In this document: piece after piece, positions 25,501-35,532 of the stretch | Layout of the letters: every line of letters starts with the position of its first letter | Position numbering within the stretch: position 1 is the stretch's first letter | Source of the DNA: Anticarsia gemmatalis | Taxonomy: Eukaryota > Arthropoda > Insecta > Lepidoptera > Erebidae | DNA: 64,000 nucleotides | Reading direction: 5' to 3' | Assembly (NCBI RefSeq): GCF_050436995.1 | Contig: NC_134747.1 | Span: 6,269,501 to 6,333,500, forward strand | Program-made: the position numbers and the translations under genes | The notes under the pieces: model-generated | Databases searched by the model: none | Told to the model about the DNA's origin: nothing | Seen by the model: only the letters and a program-made list of their open reading frames with translations

Positions 25501-28500
25501 ACAGCAGTGGAAAATAAAGGGGGCTGAAAATGTACTATTATATATGTTACTGTAAAAGCCCGAACTGTGGTAAATCCTAAGATTTTCCGGTAAAACCTAA
25601 GATTTACCAACTCTCAATGGTAAAAGTCCGAACAATTCTTTTATTTCGAACTTTTACCACCATTTAATTGGTAAATCTTATACATACATAATATCAAGCC
25701 TGTTACACCCGAAGGTTTAGGCAGAGGTGTTCACTGACATTAAATTAATAAACATGCCTTACCTTTTGTTTCATACAGTTCTTGAGGTGAGTAATAAACT
25801 TGTTGAACTTTTTAGTCGTAGTATTGCAGAGAGAACATTTCAGGGACCCCACAGCTTTCAGCCTTTCTTGTAGCTTATTCAAGAAGTCCTGGTCGTGTAT
25901 GTTCTGGAAGGGCAAACGAAACATAATTACATTAATAAAACAATTATTATTATAAAAAGTACATTCGGTAGATTTTTAATATAGCTTATCATAATAATAT
26001 ATTAATTATTAATAATCTATTATTAAAGGGCATTGCATGGTACAGACCTCTTTTATTTACGTGTGGGGTTGGACTTTAATTTACTACGGTAAACGAATGC
26101 GTGTTGGACGTCATCATGCATTATTAAAAAAACAGTAGCGCGATTCTCTACTAAGTACTATCGACTATCACCAACCATCTAGCTATCGAGAAAAACTTTG
26201 TACGAAAACCTGATCAGCGCCCCAAGTGGACGTGAATTTCAAATGTGAAACTCTCGATACTCGATAGCACTTACATGTCATGTTTTGTGACTTAAATAAT
26301 AATATACGACGTTTTCACAACTTCAAAAATTGTTAAAAATATAATAATAAAATCAAATAACTCACAATAGTCTGTCCTGCTCTCCAAGCGATCAGAAAAT
26401 GTTTGTTAGTAACGTGCTCGTCCCACTGGTCTTCAGAAAACAGTTTCTCACATACACCACATTTGATATTTTTCTTAGAAGGTGGTTCTCCAGTCTTAGA
26501 TTTTTCTGGTTTCTGTTCTTCCGGCAATTTTCGTTTCTGTTGATAAAGTAATAGCCATATATCAGTAAAGATGAATGGTACCTTTTCTTAACACAACTTA
26601 AATTATAATAAGCTTAACACATGTTCACAAACAATTCTATGCTGATAATCATTTTCATTCAAGTCTTAGGTTATTATAGCTAAACAACATGAACAAGTGT
26701 AGATCCAGTGCAGAGGACTCTCGATTGACTGATTTACCAATCGGGCGATTGACGCGCAATAGCTTTTGCGGTCGCGTAAAGTGAAGTATATCTAAAAATC
26801 GTTGATTACTGCGTAGTGTCATTTTCTAATTTCAACGACGCAAATAGAAAGCGGATAGCTGATTGTGCATAAAAAAGTAATTAAGTGGTTTATCTCACTC
26901 GAGTGGTTGTCTTCAATTCAGTGGGGGCAGGCTCATCGAGTGACCTTTTCTTTGCATTGCGTTTAGGCATTTCGCGTTTAGTATCAGTCTTCTCCGTCGT
27001 CGTCTTTTTATCACTGTTATTAATTTTCTCTTCTTTGTGTTCGACAGATTCCGGGGCAACCTAAATTTACAAATGAAATAGAATGTAAATTGACGATACA
27101 GATTTTCTGAAATAATATAGCCATGAAGACGTATGTTACCCACGCAAAATGTTGCTGCTTTTTGGGATTAGCACGAAACAAAAGTAAATCGGCAAATAAG
27201 GAAAAAATAGATATACATAAGTTTACCGCAACAAAACAAAATGCGATTGTAAGTATAACTAACTAACTAACTGCATGACCTTTTTTCAAAGTGCTTTATT
27301 ATATTGTACCCTCTTCTTGACTTACCTTTTTAACATCTTCAGTAGTAGGCACCAATTTTGTTTTCGAGACTTCTTCCTGTCCTATTTCCATCTCATTATC
27401 GGCTACATTGTCTGTTATGGCGGTGGAAGGCTGTAATAACATTTAACGTTTAATATCACTCAAAAAATACATTACATAACTTACTACTCCTAATGTGGTA
27501 CTTTAAATAAACGGAATAAGTGTTATACTGGTGACAACTTATACACAAATTTCACATATAACATGAATAATTTCGTTATACTTACTGTTGCTTCTGCAGT
27601 TTCAGCATTTTCAACCTGATTATCTAGTCGTTCAATAGTGGTAACATTGCTATCGTCCATCATATGCTCATCCCCATCTGTTGAAGTCCCTTCTCCCTCT
27701 CCCTCTCTCTCTTCCACTCCCTCTTGTATACTACTGTGAATTTCAGTTTTGGAATCACCAGGTTGGTCATTAGAAGTACCAGCATTGTTCGCCATTTCCT
27801 TGTCTTCAGCAATATCAACAGCATCATCTTCCTCTGTTTCACAATTATCCACATTTTCATCTACACTTTTTTCTATTTGATTATTTACATAATTATGCCA
27901 ACATATATTGCTAGTATCTGCTTTCTGTTCTATTGGTTCACTTACATCTACCTCGTCTGAGACGCTCCTATCAATGTAGATAACATCGTCGTTGTAAATG
28001 CTAAATATTGTTTCTAAGCTTGAATGAGTTTCGCGTACCATGAAATGTATATGCTCATATGAGTTATCATACTCCGAGGGATCTAACCGGCCGAAATCAT
28101 AGCACAAACAAAAGTCTTGTGTTCTCTGTGAAATTGATACATCAGCACTATTAATATCAATATCAGATAAACTAACTGTATTGCATGCAACTGATTCGCT
28201 TGCAGCTGCATCTGTAACATTTGAAACTAATTTTGGTTCTTGTTTCTTTTCTCTAGTGTAGGTTTTAAGTTCAGTCTTATCGTGCAATCCTATCTTAGGT
28301 CTATTTCCACCGGGCTTTTCCACTCCTTGGATACATAACTTCGATTTAATTAAATTAGTCTTGGAACTTATTGTTTCCGTTTTACTCTCTGCTGGCTGAG
28401 GAACTTCTTTAACTATTTTCTTATCCTTATTGTATATGTGGGCGTACTTCTTAATGATATCAGCTATTTCTTTTACTGTTTCCACTTGTGTACTTGTACC

Positions 28501-31459
28501 GTTTTCTTTACTAGACTTTAAAATGTTCTTTAGTTGAGCATCACATAATGCTTTATGATCGTTCCCATTTATTTCATCAACAATCTTATCTTCTGTAGAT
28601 TTCTTCTTTTTAGACTTTTTCTTGGCTTTTTTTGGGTTTTTCATTTTTGTATCGGAGCAATCGGATTTTGAGTCATCTATGCATATACTTTCATCAGTTT
28701 TACCATTAACAATTAAATCTTTTCTGTCGACGTTTTCACTAGAAGTGTGCTGTGCCTCAACAATATTTACATTTTGGTCTAAGTCACCTTCATCTATGTT
28801 CATGGGTATATCAGTATCATTTGTATTTTCAGTTTCGTTACATCTATCTCCACCATGCTTGTGAGAATTGTCTAAAGAATCAAGCGCATCACAACTTTCT
28901 AGTACGGAAGATTCGTGATTGGTTAAATTAGTAGAAGTTTCACTCACAGAACTACCAAGGATATTGTTATTATTCTTTAAATCTCCATTTTCTAATAAAC
29001 AAGGCTTATTGACGTTACTGTTAACAGTTTCTGCTACTAAATCCATATCTTGGTCGTTATCACTAGATTTAATTTCATTTTCTGTCTGTTCATTCGTATT
29101 TAAATTCGATGTCTCTTTATTGTCACATTCATTTTCAGAAATTATTTTTGGAGAATGATTCTGAGTACTTTTGTCCTTCTCTGTAGGAATTAAAGTATTC
29201 AACGGGACTTGTGTTAATGATACAATAGGTGATTGAGACCTTAGCTCTTTTAAACCTGAAGCAGAAATTACTTCTTCAGATATAATGTTGACTTTCTGGA
29301 TTGTTTTATTTATTGAAGACACTACATTAGGATTTAATTTAGGCAAATTGTTTTTACATCCTTCAGAAAGTAATGTTCTTAATTTTGTTGAAGAATCGTC
29401 TATACAGCCATTTTGTAACTTTTCTTCCTTTTCATCACAATTATTATGTATTTGTATATCTTTAATAATTGGCTCGATTTCCTTCACTTGCGACGCTATA
29501 TGCATATCTTCATCTCTCGTTTCAGTTTTCTCTTTCTCATTCCTTTCTAGATTATGCTCAACACCTACCGCAATTACGCTGTCAGAATTAGGCAAAGAGT
29601 CTTCATTAACATTGGTTATACAACTGAATTCAGTAATAATGGTACCATCAGGCATTATCAAATCTTTAACATTATCATCATACAAATTTTGTACTAAATT
29701 AGATTCAGTCAAGAATATATCGTTACTTCTTATTTCTTCTACCTGTAATGGTTTTTTTCCTACAGGCAAAATGTTGTTATGTATCTGAATATTATTTTCT
29801 TCTAAAGATATAATATCAGCTTCAATCTGTTTAATCTGAATTTCATTTTCATCTAGGAAGAGTATGTTACACTTGTCTTGTTTGGTGGGATTCGCCGTTT
29901 CTTCCGTGAAGACAGTATCAACAGATTGTTTTACCTCAATCGCTTCACCATCTAGTACGCCGATGTTCTCTCCGATCGGAAATAAAATTGCTTCCTTAGA
30001 AATTTCATCACTACAACACTCCATCTGTATTTCACTGGCTACAATGGAGATTATATCATTACCTGCTTGTTCAATTGCTGTTTCAAATTCCTCTGTAGCA
30101 ATATATTTCTCTAATTGTTCAATAGGAAATCCATTTTCCTTTATTGGAATGCTATCAGTGCCAACTTGACTGATTTGAACAACTTTTTCTTTATCTGAAA
30201 CTTTTCTACTTTCAGACTCTTCCACCTGAATTATATCACCATTTAAAATATTAGAATTATTTTGTAGTTGCTCAATTTGGACTGTAACACCATTCAGAGA
30301 AATAACATTATTCTCAATAAGTTGCATTTGATTAGCATTGTCTTCACCTGGAGTAAAATTATTATCAGTCTGTCCAGTAGGAGTCTGAGGTACTTTTGAA
30401 CTAATTTTATTTCCAAACTGTTGGACTTTCATTGTAGTTCCATTTAAGTACACAATATCATTTACAGATTGTGCTTTCTTACATATTTTTTCTTTATCTG
30501 AAAAGTGTCCATTTATTTTTGGAATACAATATAACTCTCCATTCAGTGGCAAGTCATAATTATCTTGAGTTGCTACAGATGTCAAAATCTTTCCTTGTTG
30601 TGCATTTAATTCTAATGGAATATTATTTCCATTCTTAGTTTGCACTAAAACTTCATTTAAACAGATTTCTGATAGGTCTCCATTAACAATAGGACCTGCA
30701 GAAAATCCTCTATCATTTATGAGGTCATAGTTAATAATGAATTTCTCTTTTTTATATGGTTCAAGAGTAATAGTAGCATCTTGCAGACCATTGGTGACCT
30801 CTCCATTTTTAAAGGATAAATTTTTCAATGCTTCCGAATTACGACAATTTAGGTTATTTGAGATTTCAACTTCACCTGAAATCACATTAGCAACAGTAGG
30901 GACAAAGGTGGGACTTAAGAAAACAGACCTTCTCATAAGACTTGCTGTTTCCAAAATAGATGATTCATTTGGCTCATTATCAGAGGTGGTTGAAATATTA
31001 ATTTTTTCTTCATCATTGACAGTTCTGGTACCTATAAAAAATAAGAAAATAATTTTAAATTCATAAAATAAATGACATCTATACTTATTCTTTTCTTATG
31101 CAAACCAAGAACTTTCTGAAATTATGGGTGAATTAGAAATAATTATCACTAGTTTTAACAGTGGGGGAGAATAAATATTTTTAAACCTTGCATGCTTATA
31201 GATTTTTTATACTTAAAAGTATTTGAATAACTCCTCGATGTGGAAAGTAACCTGTTTATTTATTTTTTAATTTATACTTACTTTTGATCACATTAGTATC
31301 CGTATTAGGTACTTTTTGGGATGAAAGTGAGTTAGCAATACTAATTCCAAGCTTCTTTAAAATGTCTGGAGGCACTACAAGCACATCAGAATCCCTTTTA
31401 CTACTCTTAGATTTATTCCGGTTTGGGTGTTTATGATGTTTCACATTTTCTGTGTCCAT
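10586..31459 (-). CDS. GTF3C2: General transcription factor 3C polypeptide 2 (TFIIIC110-type subunit), giant form with zinc-finger expansion
   Basis: This is a subunit of TFIIIC, the RNA polymerase III assembly factor that recognises box A/box B promoters of tRNA genes. I assembled 31 coding exons whose phases close at every junction, from ATG 31459 to TGA 10586-10588. The total is 8,163 nt, giving 2,720 aa if only one copy of the exon array is used. In order the protein has a basic N-terminus, an acidic low-complexity region (residues 61-1208), a basic linker, alternating zinc fingers (1298-2033), two more finger-like exons, an acidic segment and a WD-repeat region (about 2270-2720). Family signatures seen are IWAIDWCPSGA, SRLGLCAAACANG, AIKWST followed by VVGYSDGIIAYYDL, LTYTDAVEKYGIEF and a closing blade around FPLSDVTAIAFCP. 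Human GTF3C2 is about 911 aa. The 5' UTR was not resolved. Exon coordinates are in the sub-entries. Confidence 0.88.
10836..11030 (-). repeat. Decayed copy of the 6118-6367 repeat family
   Basis: It shares the phrases 'ctaataatataaagctgaa', 'gaggcaggctataagct' and 'aataggagtggag' with the better copy at 6118-6367. It lies in the last intron of the TFIIIC gene (10745-11140). Confidence 0.55.
11543..13056 (-). repeat. GTF3C2: Tandem array of eight copies of a WD exon plus its 5' splice site (186-bp unit)
   Basis: The exon enters at an acceptor after tgatcag, first exonic base 13056. A 150-bp exonic block then repeats eight times (starts at 11591, 11777, 11963, 12149, 12335, 12521, 12707 and 12893). 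Blocks are separated by 36-bp spacers made of a (CA)n and a (TA)n run. Each copy keeps its donor (CACCGACAG|GTACAC), but only the first transcribed copy has the true acceptor. The repeat boundary is tatatatg/aacgagctgg. The unit of 186 bp is 62 codons and carries no stop in this frame, so using any of the eight donors keeps the frame. The product would have 1 to 8 copies of the blade, joined by a 12-residue linker encoded by the spacer (VHAHTHTIYIYM). The next exon (11141-11287) starts in phase 0, matching all eight donors. Single-copy length is 164 bp, full array 1,466 bp. Copies look identical by eye. Confidence 0.9.
13632..13770. repeat. MITE-like repeat in TFIIIC intron 27
   Basis: The segment contains gattctgtacaactatcggg and gctatcgagatattctgta followed by 'ttggtcagcaccattagcgg'. 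A clear relative lies at 26138-26275 ('gctatcgagaaaaactttgt' then 'ctgatcagcgccccaagtgg'). A partial inverted match (gtacagaatgtaac) lies near 14590. It is non-coding, and its ends are not defined. Confidence 0.45.
14137..14393 (+). repeat. Interspersed repeat, 'tagctgacccgcgcaactt' family, good copy
   Basis: It begins tactagctgacccgcgcaac, includes a run of the tetranucleotide 'cagacaga', and ends tttataatattagtatgg. It lies in the intron between TFIIIC exons 28 and 27. It is the opposite orientation of the copy at 6118-6367. Confidence 0.75.
17755..18928 (-). other. GTF3C2: Additional finger exons and acidic linker of the TFIIIC subunit (exons 19-22)
   Basis: Exon 19 (18726-18928) encodes a C2H2-like finger (CEICNNKYLRIYKSQHMTMH) followed by a basic/acidic coiled stretch. 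Exon 20 (18294-18336) is only 43 nt and encodes about 14 residues. Exon 21 (17755-17983) opens with YCPKCGF and an H..C pair (a C2HC finger), followed by a Glu/Asp-rich segment. Exon 22 lies just downstream at 17385-17460. All splice phases match (2, 0, 1, 2). These exons connect the alternating finger modules to the WD region. Confidence 0.8.
19048..19185 (+). repeat. Decayed SINE 3' part
   Basis: The segment has 'atgcaaagcccctttcccag', 'ctcttgcaccacagtaggac' and a closing 'gagttat'. These match the order of the 3' half of the intact SINE at 20882-21211 ('atgcaaagtccccaaccc', 'cccttgccctgcagtgggac', 'gggttat'). It is intronic, between TFIIIC exons 19 and 18. Confidence 0.45.
20882..21211 (+). 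mobile_element. Intact tRNA-derived SINE with target-site duplication
   Basis: The 5' part has an RNA polymerase III box A (tgatagccgagtgg) and box B (ggttcgaatcc). The middle includes 'ggaaaacatcgtgaggaaacc', and the 3' part shares 'ctgcagtgggacagat' with LINE-like tails elsewhere in the window. It ends in about 20 A residues. It is flanked by a 10-bp direct repeat AACGTCATAC (20872-20881 and 21212-21221), so insertion boundaries are clear. It lies in the TFIIIC intron between exons 15 and 14, antisense to the gene. Confidence 0.85.
23915..24090 (-). repeat. Decayed copy of the 6118-6367 repeat family
   Basis: It shares 'gctggttcgaattgaaaaa', 'gaggaaggctataaaacatc' and 'gagtggagcagacat' with the better copies. 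It lies in the intron just 5' of TFIIIC exon 9's donor side and ends close to that exon. Confidence 0.5.
25569..25663. repeat. Two adjacent imperfect palindromes in TFIIIC intron 6
   Basis: The first palindrome (25569-25609) pairs ggtaaatcctaagatttt with its near complement around a central CCGG. The second pairs ggtaaaagtccgaa with ttcgaacttttacc (to 25663). Together they look like the remains of a foldback or MITE element. Confidence 0.5.
26138..26275. repeat. MITE-like repeat related to 13632-13770
   Basis: It contains 'gcgcgattctctactaagta', 'gctatcgagaaaaactttgt' and 'ctcgatactcgatagc', homologous in order to the copy at 13632. It lies in intron 5 of the TFIIIC gene. Confidence 0.45.
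26899..31459 (-). other. GTF3C2: N-terminal exons 1-4 of the TFIIIC subunit, including a 3.4-kb acidic exon
   Basis: Exon 1 (31282-31459) encodes a Lys/His-rich start and ends in phase 1 (A|GTAAGT). Exon 2 (27586-31031) is 3,446 nt, without a stop, and rich in Asn, Glu, Ser, Asp and Ile, with no recognised domain. Between about residues 200 and 480 it shows a degenerate short repeat of the type N-I-I-x-L-N-G-x-x-I-Q-I-E-Q (examples: DIVYLNGTTMKVQQ, NVISLNGVTVQIEQ, NILNGDIIQVEE). Near its C-terminal third there is a Lys-rich cluster (KKAKKKSKKKK). Exon 3 (27326-27430) and exon 4 (26899-27060) are short, and exon 4 has basic clusters. Splice phases link exon 2 to exon 1 and to exon 3, which ties this region to the finger/WD gene. 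Confidence 0.82.
31129..31225 (+). repeat. Decayed SINE fragment
   Basis: The fragment contains 'ttagaaataattatcact', 'aacagtgggggaga' and 'ccttgcatgctt'. These match the middle of the SINE at 20882-21211 ('ttagaaataattatcacttg', 'aaccttgcatgcct'). It lies in TFIIIC intron 1. Confidence 0.6.
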
Positions 31460-33125
31460 TGTGACTTGATTTTGTACTGAATGTCATTTATACCCTCCTT
31501 CAATCTGTGGCCACAATGAGAGTGTGTGGTGAAACAATCCTAAAAACATAATATTAAATATTATTTTAGTGAAATAAAAAAAGTTATGAAACATAATATA
31601 ATAAGGTTTTTTTATTTGCAATAATATCATATTATATAATTTTATATAATTTTATAATTTTCATAAATTACCTAATTTATATTGAGATAATCATAAAAGA
31701 ACATCATGTGAAAAATTCAAATAGGAAAATTACAATTAAATAAATATACTAAAATATGATGCAATCTAATAATGACATTTAAACAAGTAATGAAGTTTTT
31801 TAAACAAAATAGAGATTTAAAATGAATAAAAATGTACAAAAACAAAATGTGTAGTAATCGAAACCGGGGATCGAACCACGAACACCAAAAATAAAGATCA
31901 CACGTGTTCGCGACTACGCTACATGAACAGCTCCGCACAGTGTCGTAATTTATATTTCCTTTTGTATTTTACAAACTTACGAATAAAAAAAATATTCTGA
32001 CATTAATTTAATGCTCTAAATCTATGCAATAGAACTATATAAGCAACACATAAAAAAAACTCACGTTTAATCTAACACTGAACCTCTCACTACATGTTCA
32101 CGAAAATTATTATTTCAATCAATTCACTATTACAAATTCTCGTAGTCACTGAAAACTTACTCAAGTTTTTAACAATTTTATGATTTTCTAATCGCAGCAC
32201 TGCGTACTTTGATTACTTGATGGAATACGACAATTTCACATGAAAGTATAGGTTATAATCACTCATCTGAACATTTTCTACGATACTACAGCACATAGAG
32301 CCGCCGCCACTTTTGTAATAGCAAACATTATGTCACTATTGCTAGGCAATTAAAGTCTATATTTCTTAAGCCTATTACCAAACATAATCTTGTAATTTTA
32401 AGTAAAAAACATAGGTAGTTTTCTTCAATAGATGTCACTGCATTCGATACTATTATGTACAGATAACAAATAAAAATGGTCATTTGTCTCTGGATAAATT
32501 CTGCGTAAAGCCAGCTGTTAATAGTTCAGCAAGATCCATAGCGAACTTAGGTAAGTAGGTAATAGTTTTAGTTAGTCAATTGATTGTGGCCTGTGGGTTT
32601 GTAAGTAAGTTTGTAAATTTAATGACACTTCGTATGTACAGAAAAAGTGGCAAGAATATAAGAAAATAATACGATATAATACCCTTTAGATAGACAATAG
32701 AAAACCTTTTCGATGAATTTGGTACGTGGGTTCTCACAGCTTTAGGGGTTTACCTATTACTACATCTAATCATTTTATCTCTATTAAATCATTACAAAAA
32801 TGTGTTTGGAGTATTTGCCATTGCCAATACCTACATGGGATAAGAGATGAGTGTTGGACTGATTCAGATCGGCTGTGCAGAGCTAGCTTAGTAAACTGTC
32901 AATCGAAACACAACTATGTCAAATGTCAAATTTTTACGTCAGTTAATCTTGTAATAAAGACATGTTTGTATTTGTGTACAATGTGTTCATAAACTGTTTT
33001 CAATATATACGTTGAATACGATAAATCTACGATATCTTATAGCTAAATTAGTAATTCAGTTGTTCTTTATTGATTCTTTAACCTTGTTTCAAGTTAGCTT
33101 TTGTAGTAAAATTCATAAAATTGTA
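31460..33125. other. Region between the divergent TFIIIC and QTRT1 genes
   Basis: It must contain the 5' UTRs and promoters of both genes. Possible 3' splice sites for a TFIIIC 5' UTR exon occur just upstream of its ATG (31466-31550). A tRNA-like fragment lies at 31858-31930. No additional coding region was recognised. Confidence 0.5.
31858..31930 (-). repeat. tRNA-like (SINE or pseudo-tRNA) fragment
   Basis: On the minus strand a box A-like tagcgtagtcgc is followed about 40 nt later by a box B-like ggttcgatccccgg. A proper acceptor stem and T-stem cannot be drawn, so this is not called as a functional tRNA gene. It is most likely the head of a tRNA-derived SINE. Confidence 0.5.
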
Positions 33126-35392
33126 ATGATGACCGCTAAACCAACCGCGTTATCATTTCATTTAAAAGCAGAATGTAATGTTACAAGAGCTCGCGCTGCA
33201 ATCATGAAGTTACCCCATTACGACGTTAAAACACCTGTATTCATGCCAGTCGGAACTCAGGTCTGTATTGTTAGGATTATCTCTATTTTCGCCTGCCATA
33301 AACACCCAGTACTTTATTTGTAACCATGACTGTATTGGTAATTCCAGGGTACTATGAAAGGATTGTTACCGGATCAACTAGAAAGTTTGGATTGTGAAAT
33401 AATCTTGGGTAATACGTATCATTTGGGTAATCGCCCTGGTACAGATGTTTTAACAAAAGCTGGAGGCCTTCATAACTTTATGGGGTGGAATAGAGCGCTC
33501 CTTACTGATTCGGGAGGTTTCCAGATGGTTTCCTTATTAAAATTAGCAGAGATCACTGAAGAAGGTGTAAAGTTCAGATCGCCTTATGATGACTCAGAAA
33601 TAATGCTCACACCTGAGAAGTCTATTGAAATTCAAAATTGTATAGGTAATATTTTTTGTATGACTATGTTTATAGTAGATTTTATGACCTTTTAATTTAT
33701 AATGAAAAAAATAACATATACTCATATTATTATAAAAAAAAATATATTATATTGATGATGACGATTGATTGTATTATGATGCCAAACTTTGCAAAGCTTG
33801 TGCTATGGTAACCAGACAATTGTTTTTTTTTCGTATCAGGTGCAGACATTATCATGCAGCTGGATGATGTTGTCCAAACAACATTCCAGGATTATGATCG
33901 CATCAAGGAAGCCACTGAGAGAACCAGTCGCTGGTTGGATAGATGTTTGAGTGCTCACAAGAGACCAACTGAACAAAGCATATTTCCCATTGTTCAGGGT
34001 CTATTAAACAAAGAATTAAGAGAGAAGAGTGCAAGAGACCACATGACTAAGGATGTTAATGGATTTGCTATAGGAGGGCTCAGGTAACCGAATAAATATT
34101 TACATCTGGCATATCTGACTTTGATTTAAGTTATTTGAATGTTTGAACCTGTAAAAGTAGGTAGTATTCATATGCATTTTTTTGATCCAACTCAAAAATC
34201 AAACCATTATTTCATTTTAACACATTTCTTTATTGTTTTTAGTGGAGGTGAAGCAAAGGATGATTTTTGGCCTATGGTCAGCCTAGGCACAGGAATACTT
34301 GATAAGAACAGGCCAAGATACTTGATGGGAGTGGGCTTGCCTATAGATCTAGTTATTTGTGTTGCTCTTGGAGTTGATATGTTTGACTGTGTGTTTCCAA
34401 CCCGAACAGCGGTAAGTTGTTCATACATACATATGTAAAAATCAGACCTCTTACTTAAAAGTATAGGCAAAAACCTTAGTAGGATGCTTACAAACTTCAA
34501 TATTTCATTATTATAATATGAAAGCTGTTTCATTTTTGGGTGTTGTATACAGTTTAAAAGTATTTTTGAGTTATTTGGTTATTAATTCAATAATGTGTTC
34601 ATATTTTCAGAGGTTTGGATGTGCTCTTGTAGCAAAAGGCCAATTGAATTTGAAACAGAAGCAGTATGAAACTGATATAAGTCCAATAGATGAGAACTGC
34701 CCTTGTTCTACTTGTAAAACATACACTAGAGCTTATCTACACAGCATAGTAACAGTGGAAACTGTGGCTTGCCATTTACTCTCAGTGCATAACATTGCTT
34801 ACCAGGTATCTATGTTATTAATTTTTATATCCATCTGTTTAACCTAACTAACCAATTTCAGCCATGCTGATGTTGCTCCTGTTCATTTATTTGACTCTTA
34901 GGACCAATTTCACAGTTTATATATAACTATTAAATAAACTTAGCAGATATATAGATTTTGTAGATAAAATGACAGCAAATGTATGAAAACAATCATCAGG
35001 ATTCCATCTGGTGAACTATCTGATAAATATTTAGAAGTTGTGAAACTGGGCCTTAGAGTTGTAAAGATGATTATTTTAATTAGAACATTAATAATGGTCA
35101 TTTAATAGAACAGAGTAATTGAATGCTTCATAATAAAATATTAATTTCTCTCATGTGTCCACAGTAACATTTTCAAATATTACAGATGCGGCTCATGAGG
35201 ACTATGAGGAAAAACATAGAAAATCAAACATTCCCACAGTTTGTACAAAAATTTGTAGCAGACTATTTCCCAGAAGGTAATTATCCAGATTGGGTTATTA
35301 ATTCTCTGAATTCAGTTGGAATAAATTTAGTTAAAAAGTATATAGTTACTTTTATTTATATTTTTCATACCTATTTCCCTTATACATATTGA
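33126..35392 (+). CDS. QTRT1: Queuine tRNA-ribosyltransferase catalytic subunit 1
   Basis: The enzyme exchanges guanine-34 for queuine in tRNAs with GUN anticodons, as a heterodimer with QTRT2, in the cytosol and at mitochondria. Six exons join in phase: 33126-33260, 33348-33645, 33840-34083, 34243-34411, 34611-34805 and 35186-35392, giving 415 aa (human about 403). Visible motifs are LTDSGGFQM (Asp near residue 99, substrate binding), IGGLSGGE, DMFDCVFPTRTARFG (nucleophilic Asp near 274) and the zinc site CPCSTC with a downstream His. The start is taken at 33126, the first of two adjacent Met codons; an upstream in-frame extension exists but lacks an ATG. The last exon continues past the usual end into a hydrophobic tail (LVKKYIVTFIYIFHTYF), which is unusual for the family. 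It converges with CCDC25. Confidence 0.95.
34901..35052. mobile_element. MITE with TTA target duplication in QTRT1 intron 5
   Basis: Terminal inverted repeats ggaccaatttcacagtt and aactgggcc (with ttgtgaaac) face each other, flanked by TTA on both sides (34898-34900 and 35053-35055). A related fragment lies near 5506-5575 (accagtttcacagtttat). No coding capacity. The TTA duplication suits PIF/Harbinger-type transposition. Confidence 0.65.
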
Positions 35393-35526
35393 TGCCTGCC
35401 TCTTCTATGTAAACTTCAATCTCATAATAGAACCTGGTGAATTATTTTTTAATAAGTATTGACTGCTGTTTGCATGCCAAGTAAACATTACTGAACCAGA
35501 TAAAACATTTTTTATGAATATAGGTG

Positions 35527-35532
35527 TTTATT
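35527..35532 (-). terminator. Poly(A) signal of CCDC25
   Basis: AATAAA on the minus strand begins six bases after the CCDC25 stop codon. This gives a very short 3' UTR in the gap between the convergent QTRT1 and CCDC25 stops. Confidence 0.6.

Larger units (their letters stand above)
19211..26536 (-). other. GTF3C2: Seven alternating pairs of zinc-finger exons (A = C2H2, B = C2HC)
   Basis: A exons are 26366-26536, 25276-25419, 24127-24321, 23119-23310, 22103-22279, 20609-20785 and 19619-19728. B exons are 25763-25903, 24597-24740, 23627-23773, 22627-22767, 21516-21659, 19966-20140 and 19211-19360. Every A exon ends in C-x2-C-x11-H-x4-H followed by an AW..G motif; examples are CGVCQAKVEYTSWIQHIGKE and the HNYLAW that follows it. 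Every B exon begins with an acidic helix (DLNDEEAV, DLTDEDAV or similar) and then C-x2-C-x12-H-x3-C, for example CYKCGASRKRVHQYLSH. Thirteen of the fourteen upstream (entry) splice junctions in this block are phase 0; the only phase-1 junction joins exon 16 to exon 17. Exons 7, 9 and 11 share the identical string HIGKEHNYLAW, which points to recent duplication of pairs. I know of no such array in human GTF3C2. Confidence 0.88.

Noticed and set aside
28622..31066. Plus-strand open frames of up to 167 codons
   Set aside because: Antisense shadows of the acidic 3.4-kb exon; composition (Ser, Phe, Leu, Ile) is what the complement of Asp/Glu/Asn codons gives.
31858..31930. Possible tRNA gene
   Set aside because: Box A and box B look-alikes are present, but acceptor and T stems do not pair; classed as a tRNA-derived repeat fragment.
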